Shown here one piece after another: positions 56,601-63,274 of a stretch of 64,000 nucleotides of DNA; position 1 is the stretch's first letter; the number at the start of each line of letters is the position of its first letter. Source of the stretch: Paragonimus westermani (lineage: Eukaryota; Platyhelminthes; Trematoda; Plagiorchiida; Troglotrematidae); contig QNGE01000429.1 in the NCBI GenBank assembly GCA_008508345.1, positions 74,642 to 138,641 of the forward strand. The letters are read 5' to 3'. The translations under genes and the position numbers were made by a program. Under the pieces are notes generated by a model that was not told the origin of the DNA, ran no database searches, and saw nothing but the letters and a program-made list of their open reading frames with translations.

Positions 56601-58704
56601 TTAGCAAAAGAACATCGACTCTCAGTTAAACTTTACTAGGAAATTTTGAACTTTCCGTTCGACTTGGCAGCCGAAAGAGAATTAATTCGAAATATAACCA
56701 CTACTGATAAAATGGCCATGTTGAAACTTAGGGATTCAATAAGGTAATACGTTTTATTAAAACAGTTTGATTTACCACTCAGTCAATATCTACATTCTGT
56801 TTTCCAGTCAACTTGAGTATTGCAGAAGGTTTTTTTTGTCACTTCACTTGAAGTGCTACAACTGAGAATAATTCATACTATACACTATTTTGCGAGTATC
56901 AGCAACAGATCATTATGTAAGAAATTTCTTTTTTTTCCTAAAAACTCACTGTTGATATTTTTTTGAAAATATCTCTTGTATCCCGTAACGCATTTGGCTA
57001 ATCACGTGTTTGTCGAGAATGACACTGTTGATGTGCCAAATGGGTTTCAATCTTTCGTTACTTGTAAAAGGTGTAATTAAAAGCGTATTAACAAGTGGAA
57101 ACCGGCATACGAAAAATTCTGGCTTATTTCGTCAAAACATGAGTAGGGAACACAATCACAGAGAGGTCTACTGGAGAAAAAAAATAATTTTCTAGAGCAG
57201 TCGACTCATCGTGATAAACCACTCCAGAAATTAATCAAGCGTTCAGCTTAAGTTTCTCATTAGAAAACGCAGCCGAAGTCCGAGTAACACGTTGTTTCCA
57301 ATGCGCACAAGTCAACTTACCTGTCTCCTATTTACCATGTTACGAAACTCAACTCACTGCACTTACGATAAGTGCAAGATGGTGTTATCTGTTAACTGAT
57401 GCACATAAGTTTGACGCGTTTCTTTTTCATTCGATCTAGCCGTAACAAAAGGCAACCAACAAAAACAAACTCTAATTAGCCACATCTTCATGTTATTGTC
57501 TTGTGCGCGATTCGTCCACTGAATTCATGAAACATTTCTGTTAAAGTTGTCATCAAAACATTAACCACAATGCAGTATCTGGATACACCTCCATAGTTCG
57601 TGTGATATCTGTTCGAAAGCTGATCGACAGCGTTTTCAGTAGTCGAATCCAACAGTTTTTCCGGTAAAGTAAAATTTCGCTTTTTTGGACAAGACCTTAT
57701 TTAATGTGGTCCACCGATGGTTTATCCTGTTCAAGCGTACACACACCTAAACACATCATGCAGAAAAAAACTACTATAGTGAGTGTTCGAGGTCCAATGG
57801 CATAGCACTCCTATTTACTCTGGATCAATGTTTCAACCGTTTTTCTCTTAGCAACAGTTTCAACTTCGGTAATGAGTCTAGTTGTTGACACACATTATTG
57901 TCACCACACGACCAGCTCGACCGCAGTTAGCTACACAATGTTCATTTTGATGATTTCATGATCATTGGCGGAAAACAATACCACCTCATTGTTGTCAGGT
58001 CATACTATCTGCATCGCAAGATGAACATGTCTGCTATTCTTTCGGTTATATGGAATTTAAACCTGTGAGCATGGGTGATAACATGATATGCTGCGCTGAA
58101 GCGCACATCACATAGTTCACAAGGCAAACACGCTTGTGAGTGAGCACCGACAATTTTGGGCGTTATGAGAATTTCATGACGTACGCATTCGTGGTAGTTA
58201 ACAAAACTGGTTTTAAATTGTGGAGACCTAATATGTTCTTCAACGAAGCAAGCTTTTTGTTATACTAGTGGTTATCATAGCGGTGTCCTGCTATATGTTT
58301 TGTATACTAACAAGAAGAGATGGTGAACAATTAAAGTTTCATTTTTTTAAAGCTAATCGTTCGAAATTATCAGTTTTTAAAGATTATAAAAGGCTAAGTG
58401 ACTGAGTTTAGAGATTTTGGTAGATTGCGCTTTTTCCTTGCAGTTGCTTATTTTGATATCTGAAATTATATTTAGTTGAAAAAGCATTTTACTGATTGTT
58501 TTTCCCAGAGTTTTGCATATAAGTGAAAACTAACACAAATAAGTAACGTTCTTTAATTTGACTCTTTTTGTCTTCAGAAGTCATTTTCCGAGAACCCACT
58601 GAACCCCCGGGGTCTGAGCGAAGGTGGTGTATTTGTTGTTTACAGGCAAGCTATCGCTTTGGATCGATTTACAATTCATGACCTGGGAATTGCGGAGGCA
58701 ACCG
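14400..58704 (+). CDS. Rho guanine-nucleotide exchange factor (DH-PH), partial
   Basis: This is the span of the 13 exons listed below, 1,761 nt of coding sequence or 587 codons. Order: a polar N-terminal region (about residues 1-230), a DH domain starting around MSEREIKRREAVWELF and running to KVESSL and the following helix, a linker ending RQLLHEGLLTL, and a PH domain. DH-PH proteins catalyse GDP release from Rho-family GTPases, with the PH domain assisting membrane or GTPase binding. Strong evidence: twelve consensus introns (125 nt to 11.4 kb), with phases that match at eleven junctions. Domain arrangement and wording (WCEQDPRCRRLQLTDLL) most resemble PLEKHG5/PLEKHG7-type exchange factors, but orthology is inferred. 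Start codon, one or more exons between 16379 and 19798, and the 3' end are missing. Confidence 0.85.
14613..15671. other. Intron A-B, 1.06 kb
   Basis: This intron contains one short open segment after a good acceptor (14692-14736, reading VDHLKLTEQYNYVY), bounded by a donor-like GTAAAG. Its phase does not connect to exon B without a stop, so it is not included in the gene model. Nothing else is recognised. Confidence 0.4.
15672..15708 (+). CDS. RhoGEF gene, exon B (short)
   Basis: A strong pyrimidine-rich acceptor (TTCTTTCCCCAG) precedes the 12-codon sequence NLIEEVAVDNLE, followed by one base and the donor T|GTAACA. It enters in phase 0 and leaves in phase 1, which is what exons A and C require. 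A second possible donor (AAAA|GTAAAC) 29 nt downstream would put the next exon into a stop, so I prefer this one. Confidence 0.6.
15914..16061 (+). CDS. RhoGEF gene, exon C
   Basis: Acceptor TCCTCACTGAAG and donor AA|GTAACC bound 148 nt that enter in phase 1 and leave in phase 2. The product is serine-rich and then acidic: SPSSYDGRWRSPSD, followed by VDDYLTEFSAFPLRYLENDE. Both alternative frames contain stops. It has no recognised domain. Intron lengths on either side are 205 and 169 nt. Confidence 0.75.
16231..16379 (+). CDS. RhoGEF gene, exon D
   Basis: Acceptor TTTATTTCATTTAG and a near-consensus donor G|GTAAGTC bound 149 nt. The two bases left by exon C plus the first A give lysine, so the phase fits exactly; the exon leaves in phase 1. 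The product is basic: FRERQKRMLRKQHTIADLSS, then MQSAMVPQDF. The basic segment could be a regulatory or membrane-binding stretch, but no domain is recognised. Confidence 0.8.
16784..16821 (+). repeat. RTE-like 3' tail fragment (38 nt)
   Basis: The 38 nt here match the extreme 3' end of the element at 21821-22045 and the reverse complement of the tail at 3288: AACCACTGATGTATT, then a short variable part, then an ATGATGATG-like run. Only this terminal scrap is left, consistent with an extreme 5' truncation of an insertion. Confidence 0.6.
17810..17853 (+). CDS. Possible RhoGEF exon, donor uncertain
   Basis: A strong acceptor (ATTATGCTTTTTCCAG) precedes an open frame that fits the phase 1 left by exon D and reads DYLPEQNPNFCTDET, continuing VRKLTNNYSLAKLR to a stop at 17920. 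The only donors available are weak (ACT|GTTCGC, giving phase 0, or T|GTTACT near 17913). Combined with a 20-nt segment at 18057-18076 the phase would fit exon E, but this is a constructed fit and the weak donor argues against it. Confidence 0.3.
18057..18091 (+). CDS. Possible RhoGEF micro-exon
   Basis: A reasonable acceptor (CGATTCTTGTCACCAG) is followed by a lysine/arginine-rich open segment and two possible donors: after 18076 (AAAG|GTATTT) and, better matched to consensus, after 18091 (ACTG|GTGAGC). Only the first can bring the frame to the phase exon E needs. Weak support. Confidence 0.25.
19798..19945 (+). CDS. RhoGEF gene, exon E
   Basis: The acceptor TTTTAATCAG is followed by 148 nt ending at a consensus donor (AGA|GTGAGT). 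The frame reads SKNGSPLPMFPDKKIERRSR, then ESLLDLCDALQRITPSTFQD and HYVESFR. It enters in phase 2 and leaves in phase 0, matching exon F. Because exon D leaves in phase 1, at least one exon with length of the form 3n+1 is missing between them. The sequence lies just before the DH domain. Confidence 0.75.
20405..20602 (+). CDS. Possible alternative exon with its own stop
   Basis: Acceptor CCTCATTGTATTTCAG is followed by 65 open codons in phase 0, the same phase that exon E delivers. The product begins YTDCDTQEKFLMFNIDT and contains WYIPRLAKLYSF. If read to its TGA (20600-20602) it would give a short isoform without the DH and PH domains. If spliced at the weak donor AAT|GTGGGG after 20530 it would be a 42-codon cassette feeding exon F in phase. 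Transcript evidence is needed to tell either from a chance open frame. Confidence 0.3.
   Translation, partial: YTDCDTQEKFLMFNIDTSETWYIPRLAKLYSFCGIHSYHSLNVGMPEDKDMLLAAKLQRQQGTRK
21821..22045 (+). mobile_element. RTE-like LINE, 5'-truncated 3' tail copy
   Basis: About 225 nt align along their whole length to the reverse complement of 3288-3520, with scattered substitutions and small gaps. Shared blocks include TGTGTTGCA, GTAGTCATTTTCAGT, GGTTGTGTGGCAGTT and AACCACTGATGTATTGCTG. It ends in ATGATAATGATGATG, the short-repeat tail expected of RTE-type insertions. The hexamer ATGACT lies directly left of the copy (21815-21820) and again at 22051-22056, a weak candidate for a target-site duplication. 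Confidence 0.85.
23112..23267 (+). CDS. RhoGEF gene, exon F (start of DH domain)
   Basis: A strong acceptor (GAACCTTTTTCTCAG) and donor AAT|GTGAGT bound 52 codons, phase 0 on both sides. The second half, REIKRREAVWELFQSELIFF then IDHLMVLKN, is the first helix (CR1) of a DH domain: the A-x-x-E-L-x-x-(T/S)-E pattern with the conserved glutamate is present. An upstream AG gives an in-frame extension, but the acceptor chosen has the better pyrimidine tract and keeps phase with exon E. Confidence 0.85.
23393..23488 (+). CDS. RhoGEF gene, exon G (DH domain)
   Basis: These 32 codons, phase 0 on both sides, follow a 125-nt intron and end at TAC|GTGAGT. The reading, FMEPLKKLQVDGYLMFVEPA then SLFGNLDDLCY, corresponds to the end of DH helix 1 and helix 2, where a 'lF.Nl.el' pattern is standard. 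This junction is well supported by the protein pattern. Confidence 0.85.
23489..24707. other. Intron G-H, 1.2 kb
   Basis: Nothing recognised. An 87-codon hydrophobic frame (23857-24120) has no splice context and no motif. Confidence 0.5.
24708..24809 (+). CDS. RhoGEF gene, exon H (DH domain)
   Basis: These 34 codons follow the acceptor TTTCACTCTTTTTTAG and end at AGG|GTACGT; phase 0 on both sides. The product reads SHTLCRELIGNLIRDST then FGNTGVLLRPLKR, which fits DH helices 2-3. The neighbouring introns are 1.2 kb upstream and 11.4 kb downstream. Confidence 0.8.
27306..27434 (+). CDS. Possible cassette exon, phase 0/0
   Basis: A 129-nt segment lies between the acceptor GCTGACTTAGCACAG and an excellent donor (CCG|GTGAGT). 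It is 43 codons, open in phase 0, the same phase as the exons on both sides. It reads SRRVIIRILKGTQKGSG, then VIEFSPEELFLL and TKGLFLHLVP. The DH domain already reads continuously from exon H to exon I, so inclusion would insert a loop between DH helices. The acceptor lacks a good pyrimidine tract. Confidence 0.25.
31459..31729 (+). CDS. Unrecognised coding-like segment in an intron
   Basis: A pyrimidine-rich acceptor (CTTCCAAATTAG) is followed by 89 open codons ending at TAA (31727-31729). The reading is not low-complexity and looks like a real protein: GFDWHSYKACNDPVCFILQE, DEDGNLVYAHDHLRREAFHF, GFKSNGANKRHLAELAIWLT, QAALISQEHDKEPYP. It enters in phase 2, so it cannot be an exon of the surrounding RhoGEF gene, whose neighbouring exons need phase 0. 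It may be an exon of a nested gene, a processed relic, or chance. I do not recognise the family. Confidence 0.35.
32985..34102 (+). mobile_element. Penelope-like element relic (RT palm to GIY-YIG)
   Basis: A 5'-truncated PLE in the same orientation as the host gene. Frame 32985-33398 holds the RT palm: DGVAMESPLGPLLADMF, then YKRYTDDII, the YxDD catalytic box with both aspartates, then ISLLDVALNR. After an in-frame TAA (33396-33398) the same frame continues VLPRQKRNLVRSLTHRA to NAYPVKFV and LSYKGEALAELV. A frameshift near 33765 moves it to the frame of the GIY-YIG endonuclease: VYSFTCSCGASYFGRTTRRL, RKHHSAWL, SSAILAHLVDTGH, CAQKKFVQTLRLP. The usual Gly of the AMGSPLGP block is Glu. A 3' untranslated part may reach about 34330. 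Confidence 0.92.
33761..34102 (+). pseudogene. GIY-YIG endonuclease domain of the PLE
   Basis: An intact 113-codon frame within the relic. In PLEs this domain nicks target DNA to prime reverse transcription. The signature is VYSFTC...YFGRTT: the first motif is VYS rather than GIY and the second YFG rather than YIG, as is usual in PLEs. The catalytic Arg region (GRTTRRLSQR) and a conserved histidine in RKHHSAWL are kept. It is separated from the RT by a frameshift, so it cannot be made as part of the full polyprotein. Confidence 0.85.
36189..36305 (+). CDS. RhoGEF gene, exon I (DH domain)
   Basis: Acceptor CTTGATTTTAG and donor AAG|GTAAGC bound 39 codons, phase 0 on both sides. The product, VYHNYCLNYDSALTYLDSLR then NEQFNEFEK, is the 'Y..YC.N...A...L..L' region (CR2 and flanks) found in DH domains and fits immediately before the tryptophan that opens exon J. 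Confidence 0.9.
36306..44619. other. Intron I-J, 8.3 kb, with a PLE relic
   Basis: It holds the PLE relic at 38690-39420. Apart from that I see AT-rich sequence, an 8-nt G run near 37593, and chance-length frames, the longest being 43022-43378 (plus, 118 codons) and 43631-43933 (minus, 100 codons), neither with motifs or splice context. Confidence 0.5.
38690..39420 (+). mobile_element. Penelope-like element relic, heavily decayed
   Basis: Translated pieces in different frames match the end of a PLE RT and the start of its GIY-YIG domain. The first piece (within 38700-38819) reads DGTLRQLVCREPTWGWQYLR, the block after the RT core ('DGsl.r.v.RKpTW..qYl.F'). Then TTDRLEEERGLVRKML, and then (39056 onward) SVLPKNTRLVHIS and HVVYESVCGCKKY, the lead-in to the endonuclease. 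Several stops and frameshifts intervene, and the endonuclease itself is largely unreadable. The wording differs from the 33-kb element, so it is probably another family. Confidence 0.7.
44620..44794 (+). CDS. RhoGEF gene, exon J (DH core, CR3)
   Basis: Acceptor GATCCCTTACAG and donor TTGA|GTACGG bound 175 nt, phase 0 in, phase 1 out. It encodes WCEQDPRCRRLQLTDLLIAP, MQHYTKIPLLLASIRRYT and the following helix to KVESSL. This is the most conserved part of the DH fold, the long helix that contacts the GTPase switch regions. The usual motif is close to L-x-x-P-x-Q-R-x-x-K-Y-P-L-L-L; here the Arg is His and the Tyr is Ile, a departure worth noting. Confidence 0.95.
44795..48013. other. Intron J-K, 3.2 kb
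   Basis: Nothing recognised. A 67-codon cysteine-containing frame (44906-45109) and similar short frames have no supporting context. Confidence 0.5.
48014..48223 (+). CDS. RhoGEF gene, exon K (DH end, linker, PH start)
   Basis: These 210 nt have acceptor GTCATTATAG and donor AACG|GTAGGT, phase 1 in and out; the A left by exon J completes a lysine. The product has WLKNFERLQEIQSQLIWPSV, FIPELLRHSLARQP and ANPKRQLLHEGLLTL. The last block is the classical opening of a RhoGEF PH domain ('R.Ll.EG.L.l'). Reading it as the DH-PH hinge is consistent with family architecture. Confidence 0.9.
50999..51597 (-). mobile_element. Penelope-like element relic (GIY-YIG end)
   Basis: On the minus strand, frame 51235-51597 reads RKRLTAAVSRICNAEKICIV, then SPSQCLYRCLRNCSMNYTTR and FIKQHVHKWIEAAL. 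This corresponds to the PLE region 'L..Av.rtf.aa', 'ciY.f.C.C...YvGRT.R', 'R..EH.PkWl'. A second frame (50999-51184) gives VIFRSNRKSTLQFVEALFVK, matching the PLE C terminus ('v.yr...g.lLrfaEAlaIk'). The glycine-arginine of the YIGR motif is lost and frames are shifted, so it is dead. The RT part is missing. Confidence 0.75.
51836..52039. repeat. Inverted repeat, 57-nt arms, PLE-related
   Basis: Arm 51836-51892 and arm 51983-52039 are reverse complements with only about four mismatches, separated by 90 nt. Each arm carries GGTATTGATATGTTCGCCGA and AATTTAGGTTGCAAAC-like sequence. The same family, more diverged, forms the ends of the PLE at 61903-63274. The right copy extends leftwards (from 51953) into a CACTGATGATGTCACC block that is lost on the left arm. 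The RNA or single strand would fold into a long hairpin. Confidence 0.85.
52510..52790 (-). repeat. Possible tRNA-derived SINE-like repeat
   Basis: Read on the minus strand, 52731-52746 gives CGGTCTAGTGACTAAG, similar to a tRNA A box (TGGYNNAGTGG), with TAGGCGTTAGAGTCAC about 25 nt further, loosely B-box-like. No cloverleaf can be drawn convincingly and no second copy is visible in this window. Confidence 0.2.
55586..55668 (+). CDS. RhoGEF gene, exon L (PH domain)
   Basis: These 83 nt enter in phase 1 after TTGTTGTAATTTACAG (the G from exon K completes an aspartate) and leave in phase 0 at AAG|GTACGA. The product, DGSKIIEIFAFLFDDFFLIT then RIKKQPKK, is PH-domain strands 2-3 with the usual 'v..fLF.d.lliT+' pattern followed by a basic loop. 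A 121-codon antisense frame overlapping this exon (55563-55928) is treated as a shadow. Confidence 0.9.
55669..58577. other. Intron L-M, 2.9 kb
   Basis: Nothing recognised beyond AT-rich sequence and short chance frames. Confidence 0.5.
58578..58704 (+). CDS. RhoGEF gene, exon M (PH domain)
   Basis: Acceptor CTTTTTGTCTTCAG and donor CCG|GTAAAT bound 127 nt, phase 0 in, phase 1 out. The product has FSENPLNPRGLSEGGVFVVY then RQAIALDRFTIHDLG and IAEAT. The part from the 'i.L..f.i.d' block belongs to the middle strands of a PH domain. The rest of the domain (last strands and C-terminal helix) is not recognisable in the remaining 5.3 kb and is probably beyond position 64000. Confidence 0.9.
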
Positions 58705-61700
58705 GTAAATTGCAAAGCACATTCGAAGTATTATGATATCACTCACGTTTCCGAGAAAGCCCATCTGTCATTTTGTATGAACGTAAGCAGGAATCCAGCA
58801 GTAGTATATTTCATAAATGGTGCTCTCAACCTGACATGAAAATAAACACGAGTTTATTGTATGACGCGAATTAATTGTGAGCAACTGCTTCGTAAACTCG
58901 ATGAATAAAAAACTTTTACATCACTCGGAACTAAGAGCTCTGTCAATGACTCGAGCCTAAATGTCATTGGTGTAGAATAAAAATTCAGCCAAACAGAGAT
59001 GCTCTGGTGGTTCTTCTTTGAAATAAAGTGCACACGAATGAACGAGTTCCGTGGCCACCGCCATCTGTGACTAAGCATTGCTCACGTTTAAGAGGTATCT
59101 ACAGGTCCCTTAGCTTAGTCGATTTCGCCTTACTCTCCTATTTTTCGTTTTACTACTACGCAATACACTGCTTTCGATTCACTCAATACGTGTCTTTTTT
59201 CTAGTCAAGCGCACTCCCTGAAGATCAATAAATTTCCCTGGGGAAAGTTATGCTATTCTACTGGTTAATCCCGGAACGATCTAAGGAAAACTCAACTCTC
59301 TGGAGTAATGAAAAGATAATATAAAGCATTTTGATCAGCTGTCAGCAAAACTGCGTGACAAAAATGTTTTGCTCGAACAGCCTTTTGTCGATCAACATTT
59401 TGTCGTACAACTAGGCGATCTTTGGCAGAGATGAGCGTTTGTTTTCCGTGCAGAGCAATATTAGGTAGGGATTTCATTTAGCATGTGGTTAAGTCTGTCA
59501 TTCAGAATGATAAGTCACACAGCTCTCCACAAAAATAAGTTTTCCACTTTCGTCATCTTAGGTGTGTCACAGATTGAATTTCAATAGGCAAACTTACCAA
59601 ACTTCCGCTTAGTAGCTCTGGAACAAAATGATGCAATCCTTATAATTCAGCAAGTTTCAAAAATACGATAATCTTTGATGTGGATATTGTCAACGTTTAC
59701 AACTAAGGTGGACGGGGGGTTTTCCATACAGTGAACATGGTCTGCACACAAAACACGAGTGTGAAAGATAGAATCGTTGTATTGAAAAATATTTGTGGTA
59801 ACTTTGTGCAGCACACTTTACTTATGGTTTAACCTGTTTGTTGTCAATTTTTCACCATTGATAAGTTGGTGAATTTCTTTTTAGCAGACACGTAGTTTGT
59901 TTGAACACAACATTGTTTCATAACGAGTAAAAAGCTATCTCTCATGGTAGAATTTCCAACCACCCCATACATCTCACCCGAATGATACCCATGAGTAGTC
60001 AACCAAACATTACGAATTACACTAAACAAATGAGAACAAATATAGACGTTGCGCACCAAGAAGATTAGAGCTAATGAAATACGTAGAAGCCAAATTTTTC
60101 CTACGATTGACCGTTGATTTTAAACTTCAGATGCAGACTAAAACAAGCGACGCATTTCTTCATTCAATCCACAGTGTGGAATATTTCAAAAGGGAGGTGA
60201 TAGTGTTAGTAAGTCATAGGTGTGAGGTGAGAAAAGGCGATCAATGTTTGCCCAAGGAAAATAGCGATTAGCATTCCATTCAATCAAATCAGACGAAATT
60301 ATAGTTTACTCGTGTTTCTAAAGTACGGTAAGTTTACCAGCTTACCGGGTTGAATACTGTCGACTGCTCCGAAAAACCCAGTTTGTCAACCAAATTGAAT
60401 CCATATTTAGGAGAGATGTCAAGTTTAAGTAACTGCGCGAGTTTTCTGAGATCCCGATTTATCAGAACGCTAGAGAAGTGAAGTAAATTTTTGTTCTCAG
60501 TTGGCGTTTCGGAACCACATTCCATGTGACCACGCAATTAATTTATCAAACAGATGCATGAAATATTCATGTGATTTGGACGATTCATTTGGTGTCACGA
60601 TCTAAAAAACACAAGAAACGCAAACCACCCCGCATTCAGTTTCGCAGCTGCCTGCGTTGGACGTTAACGCACCTGACATTTCCATGAACATTTGCCTAAC
60701 CTCCGTCAACTGGTTTTTCAAAACACCTGCCATCAAAACCTGTTCAATCAAACACGTCTGATTTAACCAGTTTATTTAACGGTTATAGTTCACTTTGACG
60801 AGTTGTTTCGTTCAGTAATCGTTTAGGTATCGGCCTATGACCCACCAGCTCCGACAGCTTATTTTTTATATATTCTACTCGTTCGTTTCGGGAGCTGCAT
60901 GATGTGCACTCAAACAATCAGCCCTTATAAATTTTTATCAAGCCAATTTTCGCTTCACAGAGGCTAAGCTATCAAGGACCACTGGTCAAATATGATAAGA
61001 ATGAAGATTTCGGAATCGAAGGATGGTAAGGACACGGTGATCTGTGTATTGGCGTGGCCACAATTAGTTATCCTGGATGTGTGGCTTTTCCAACCACACA
61101 ACTCCTCACAGGAAATCACGTCCCATTTTGAAGCTTATACTTAACCAGCCATCAGGCATCATGTCAAAAGACTGGACATTTTCAAATTTAAATTTCACAG
61201 CCCCGAGCATAGGTGGCTGTGGTTATAACTTAACGGTTAAATTCCGATTCTCCTCAAGAAAAAGCAATGTTCATAAATTAAAACATGGAATTCGAAGGCA
61301 TTCGAAGGCATTCAGTTGGCATGTAGGTAACGTTACATTGGGATTTCATTGTATAGCTCAATATATTCAGCAGAATTTAAGATGATTTGTGAATAGATTT
61401 TCTGATGTTGCGTGCGAAAATATCATAAAAAGTTCATTGGCAAGGCTATCATATAACAGTAAACTGTTTATAGAATGGAAATCCATCACTCAAGACATCT
61501 TATATACTCCCTTTATCTGTTTCGTCAAAGAATGGAACTGTGAGAACGACTATAGTGCTCAATTAAGAGGAAGTTTCAACGACCCGATAAAACCTATAGG
61601 TGCGTTAATCAGGCGTGTCTTTGTAGAACGCTTTGAACTGAACACCGAAAACAATATGCATGAATGCTAGCGCGGCATATGGACAACAGCGCTATCAGAT

Positions 61701-61902
61701 TAGACAAGAGCTATAGTCCGCAATCTCCCAAGATCCAAACGTAAACATAGCGTCTTCAAAATCACGGTTGAGACTATCAAGATACATGACTCATAAACAT
61801 ATCTTGTAGTGCTGACGACTCATAAAAAGGTATGACGTCACCTGTGAAGGTGGCTTGCTTCTTTGCTAGTTATAAAAACCTTATTTGGTTTTGTTTATTG
61901 GG
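58705..61902. other. Downstream intron, no next exon found
   Basis: The next exon of the RhoGEF gene (needed phase 1) was looked for and not found. A plus-strand frame running 61077-61670 has only one stop (61383-61385) in about 198 codons but shows no motif. The rest is unremarkable. Confidence 0.4.
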
Positions 61903-61998
61903 ATGTTCACCAAACTTGGCATTTAGGTTGTAAACTTTTCATCCCAAAATGAGGCGACATGATTATCGGTGCGTAAGTGTTTCTGCACAGGTTTGAGC
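61903..61998. repeat. Left inverted end repeat of the 62-kb PLE
   Basis: It pairs with 63184-63274 in reverse complement (about 70-75% by eye), sharing CACCAAACTTGGCATTTAGG, GTGCGTAAGTGTTTC and GCACAGGTTTGAGC. It also matches the inverted repeat at 51.8-52.0 kb. Confidence 0.75.
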
Positions 61999-63183
61999 GT
62001 GGGTTATGGTAAACTGTGATGAATGCCTGCATTTACACATCGCTCTTGGGTGCACTTATCAGCCACAAAGCTCACGGGACACTGAAGAGCTCAGTTTACT
62101 GAAAAGAAACACCCGGACCAACTCCCCAGTTTTTATAGCAACCACCCGGTCTGCCATAAAAGAAACTCTTCGAAACCTTTTCAAAAGAACAGAGAAGCTG
62201 AAGCATCATACAATTCCAAAGAACTAAAGAAAAGAACTTGTGTTTTGTAGTTCTTCACAACAGACATCTACGGAGATTCATCGAATGTAGTTCGTTGCAG
62301 AAGGAAGGGAATTCATAGATCTACGGGACTATCAACTAAACAAATTGCACCGCTTTACAGCGAAATCACCTCAGAACTAACCGGGAGACTTCTAAGATCA
62401 CAAGATTTCACGCTAGCACACAAGCCGCATTGCACCGTTTTATCAAACTAAAGAAGATATCCAAATCCGCTGAGAGAAGACCTCGTGTACAAAACAAAAT
62501 GCAACTACTGTGGACAGCATCGCGTTGGCCAAACCGGACAGGAACTATCAACACTAACTGTTGAGCATGAATTGACCATCAAGGGATACAATCAGTTTTC
62601 TTTGCTCGCCGTACAGGCTGACTGAACTGGAAAAATCTTCAACCTGAGTAATTCCGAAGTTTATAGCCTAGCAAACAGCAGACACGGAAGATAATTTCTC
62701 GATGTTTGGTACTTATTGGCCGAGTTGATAAAACACACCGAGTCGAACGATATCTAAAATCCCATGCGAACCAAGAACCGGAGAAGGTTTAAATGACGTC
62801 GGGCTCAAATGTCGGCAAAACCGAACACAGCAACTTGAGAGCACTGGACCGGTGATCGGAACGGAACAATGGATAACCAATCAGACCGAATTTCAGACGC
62901 GAAGAATTGGCTCATCTAGTCAAATAACAAAGACCATCTACTCATATTCAGGGTGAAATTTCAACAGCAGCAAGAAACGGCCAAACTGATTCAATATCCA
63001 GGGCTCAAGAGGTGTACGAAATAACCGGTCAGGCCTCAGAGTAAAGTGTAAGTGCACCAAAAACAGTCATCGGCAATTTAGATCACGGATCGAAACAACA
63101 GATGAGGACCAGAGTACAGGTAGGAAAGTCAACTGACTCTGATGTAAAAATAGAGGCATCTATTACACTCTACCAAATCCCAT

Positions 63184-63274
63184 GCTCAAACCTGTGCATT
63201 GAAACACCTACGCACTGACGATGTCACTTTGTTGATGAAACCTTTGCAAACTAGATGCTAAGTTTGGTGGACAT
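63184..63274. repeat. Right inverted end repeat of the 62-kb PLE
   Basis: Reverse complement partner of 61903-61998. On the plus strand it reads GCACTGACGATGTCAC, then GTTGATGAAACCTTTGCAAA, parallel to the 51967-52010 copy, including the CTGA-GA...GAAAC spacing discussed under findings. Confidence 0.75.

Larger units (their letters stand above)
61903..63274 (+). mobile_element. Penelope-like element relic with inverted end repeats
   Basis: About 1.37 kb bounded by inverted repeats (61903-61998 and 63184-63274). Inside, frame 62006-62227 reads SAIKETLRNLFKRTEKL, like the N-terminal region of a PLE protein. Then, without any RT core, 62485-62760 reads LVYKTKCNYCGQHRVGQTG, then ELSTLTVEHEL and NLSNSEVYSLANSRH in a broken frame. 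This is a GIY-YIG domain with an added Cys pair (C-x-x-C), a type distinct from the 33-kb element. The RT has been deleted and stops are frequent. Terminal repeats in inverted orientation are known for PLE copies. Confidence 0.75.
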
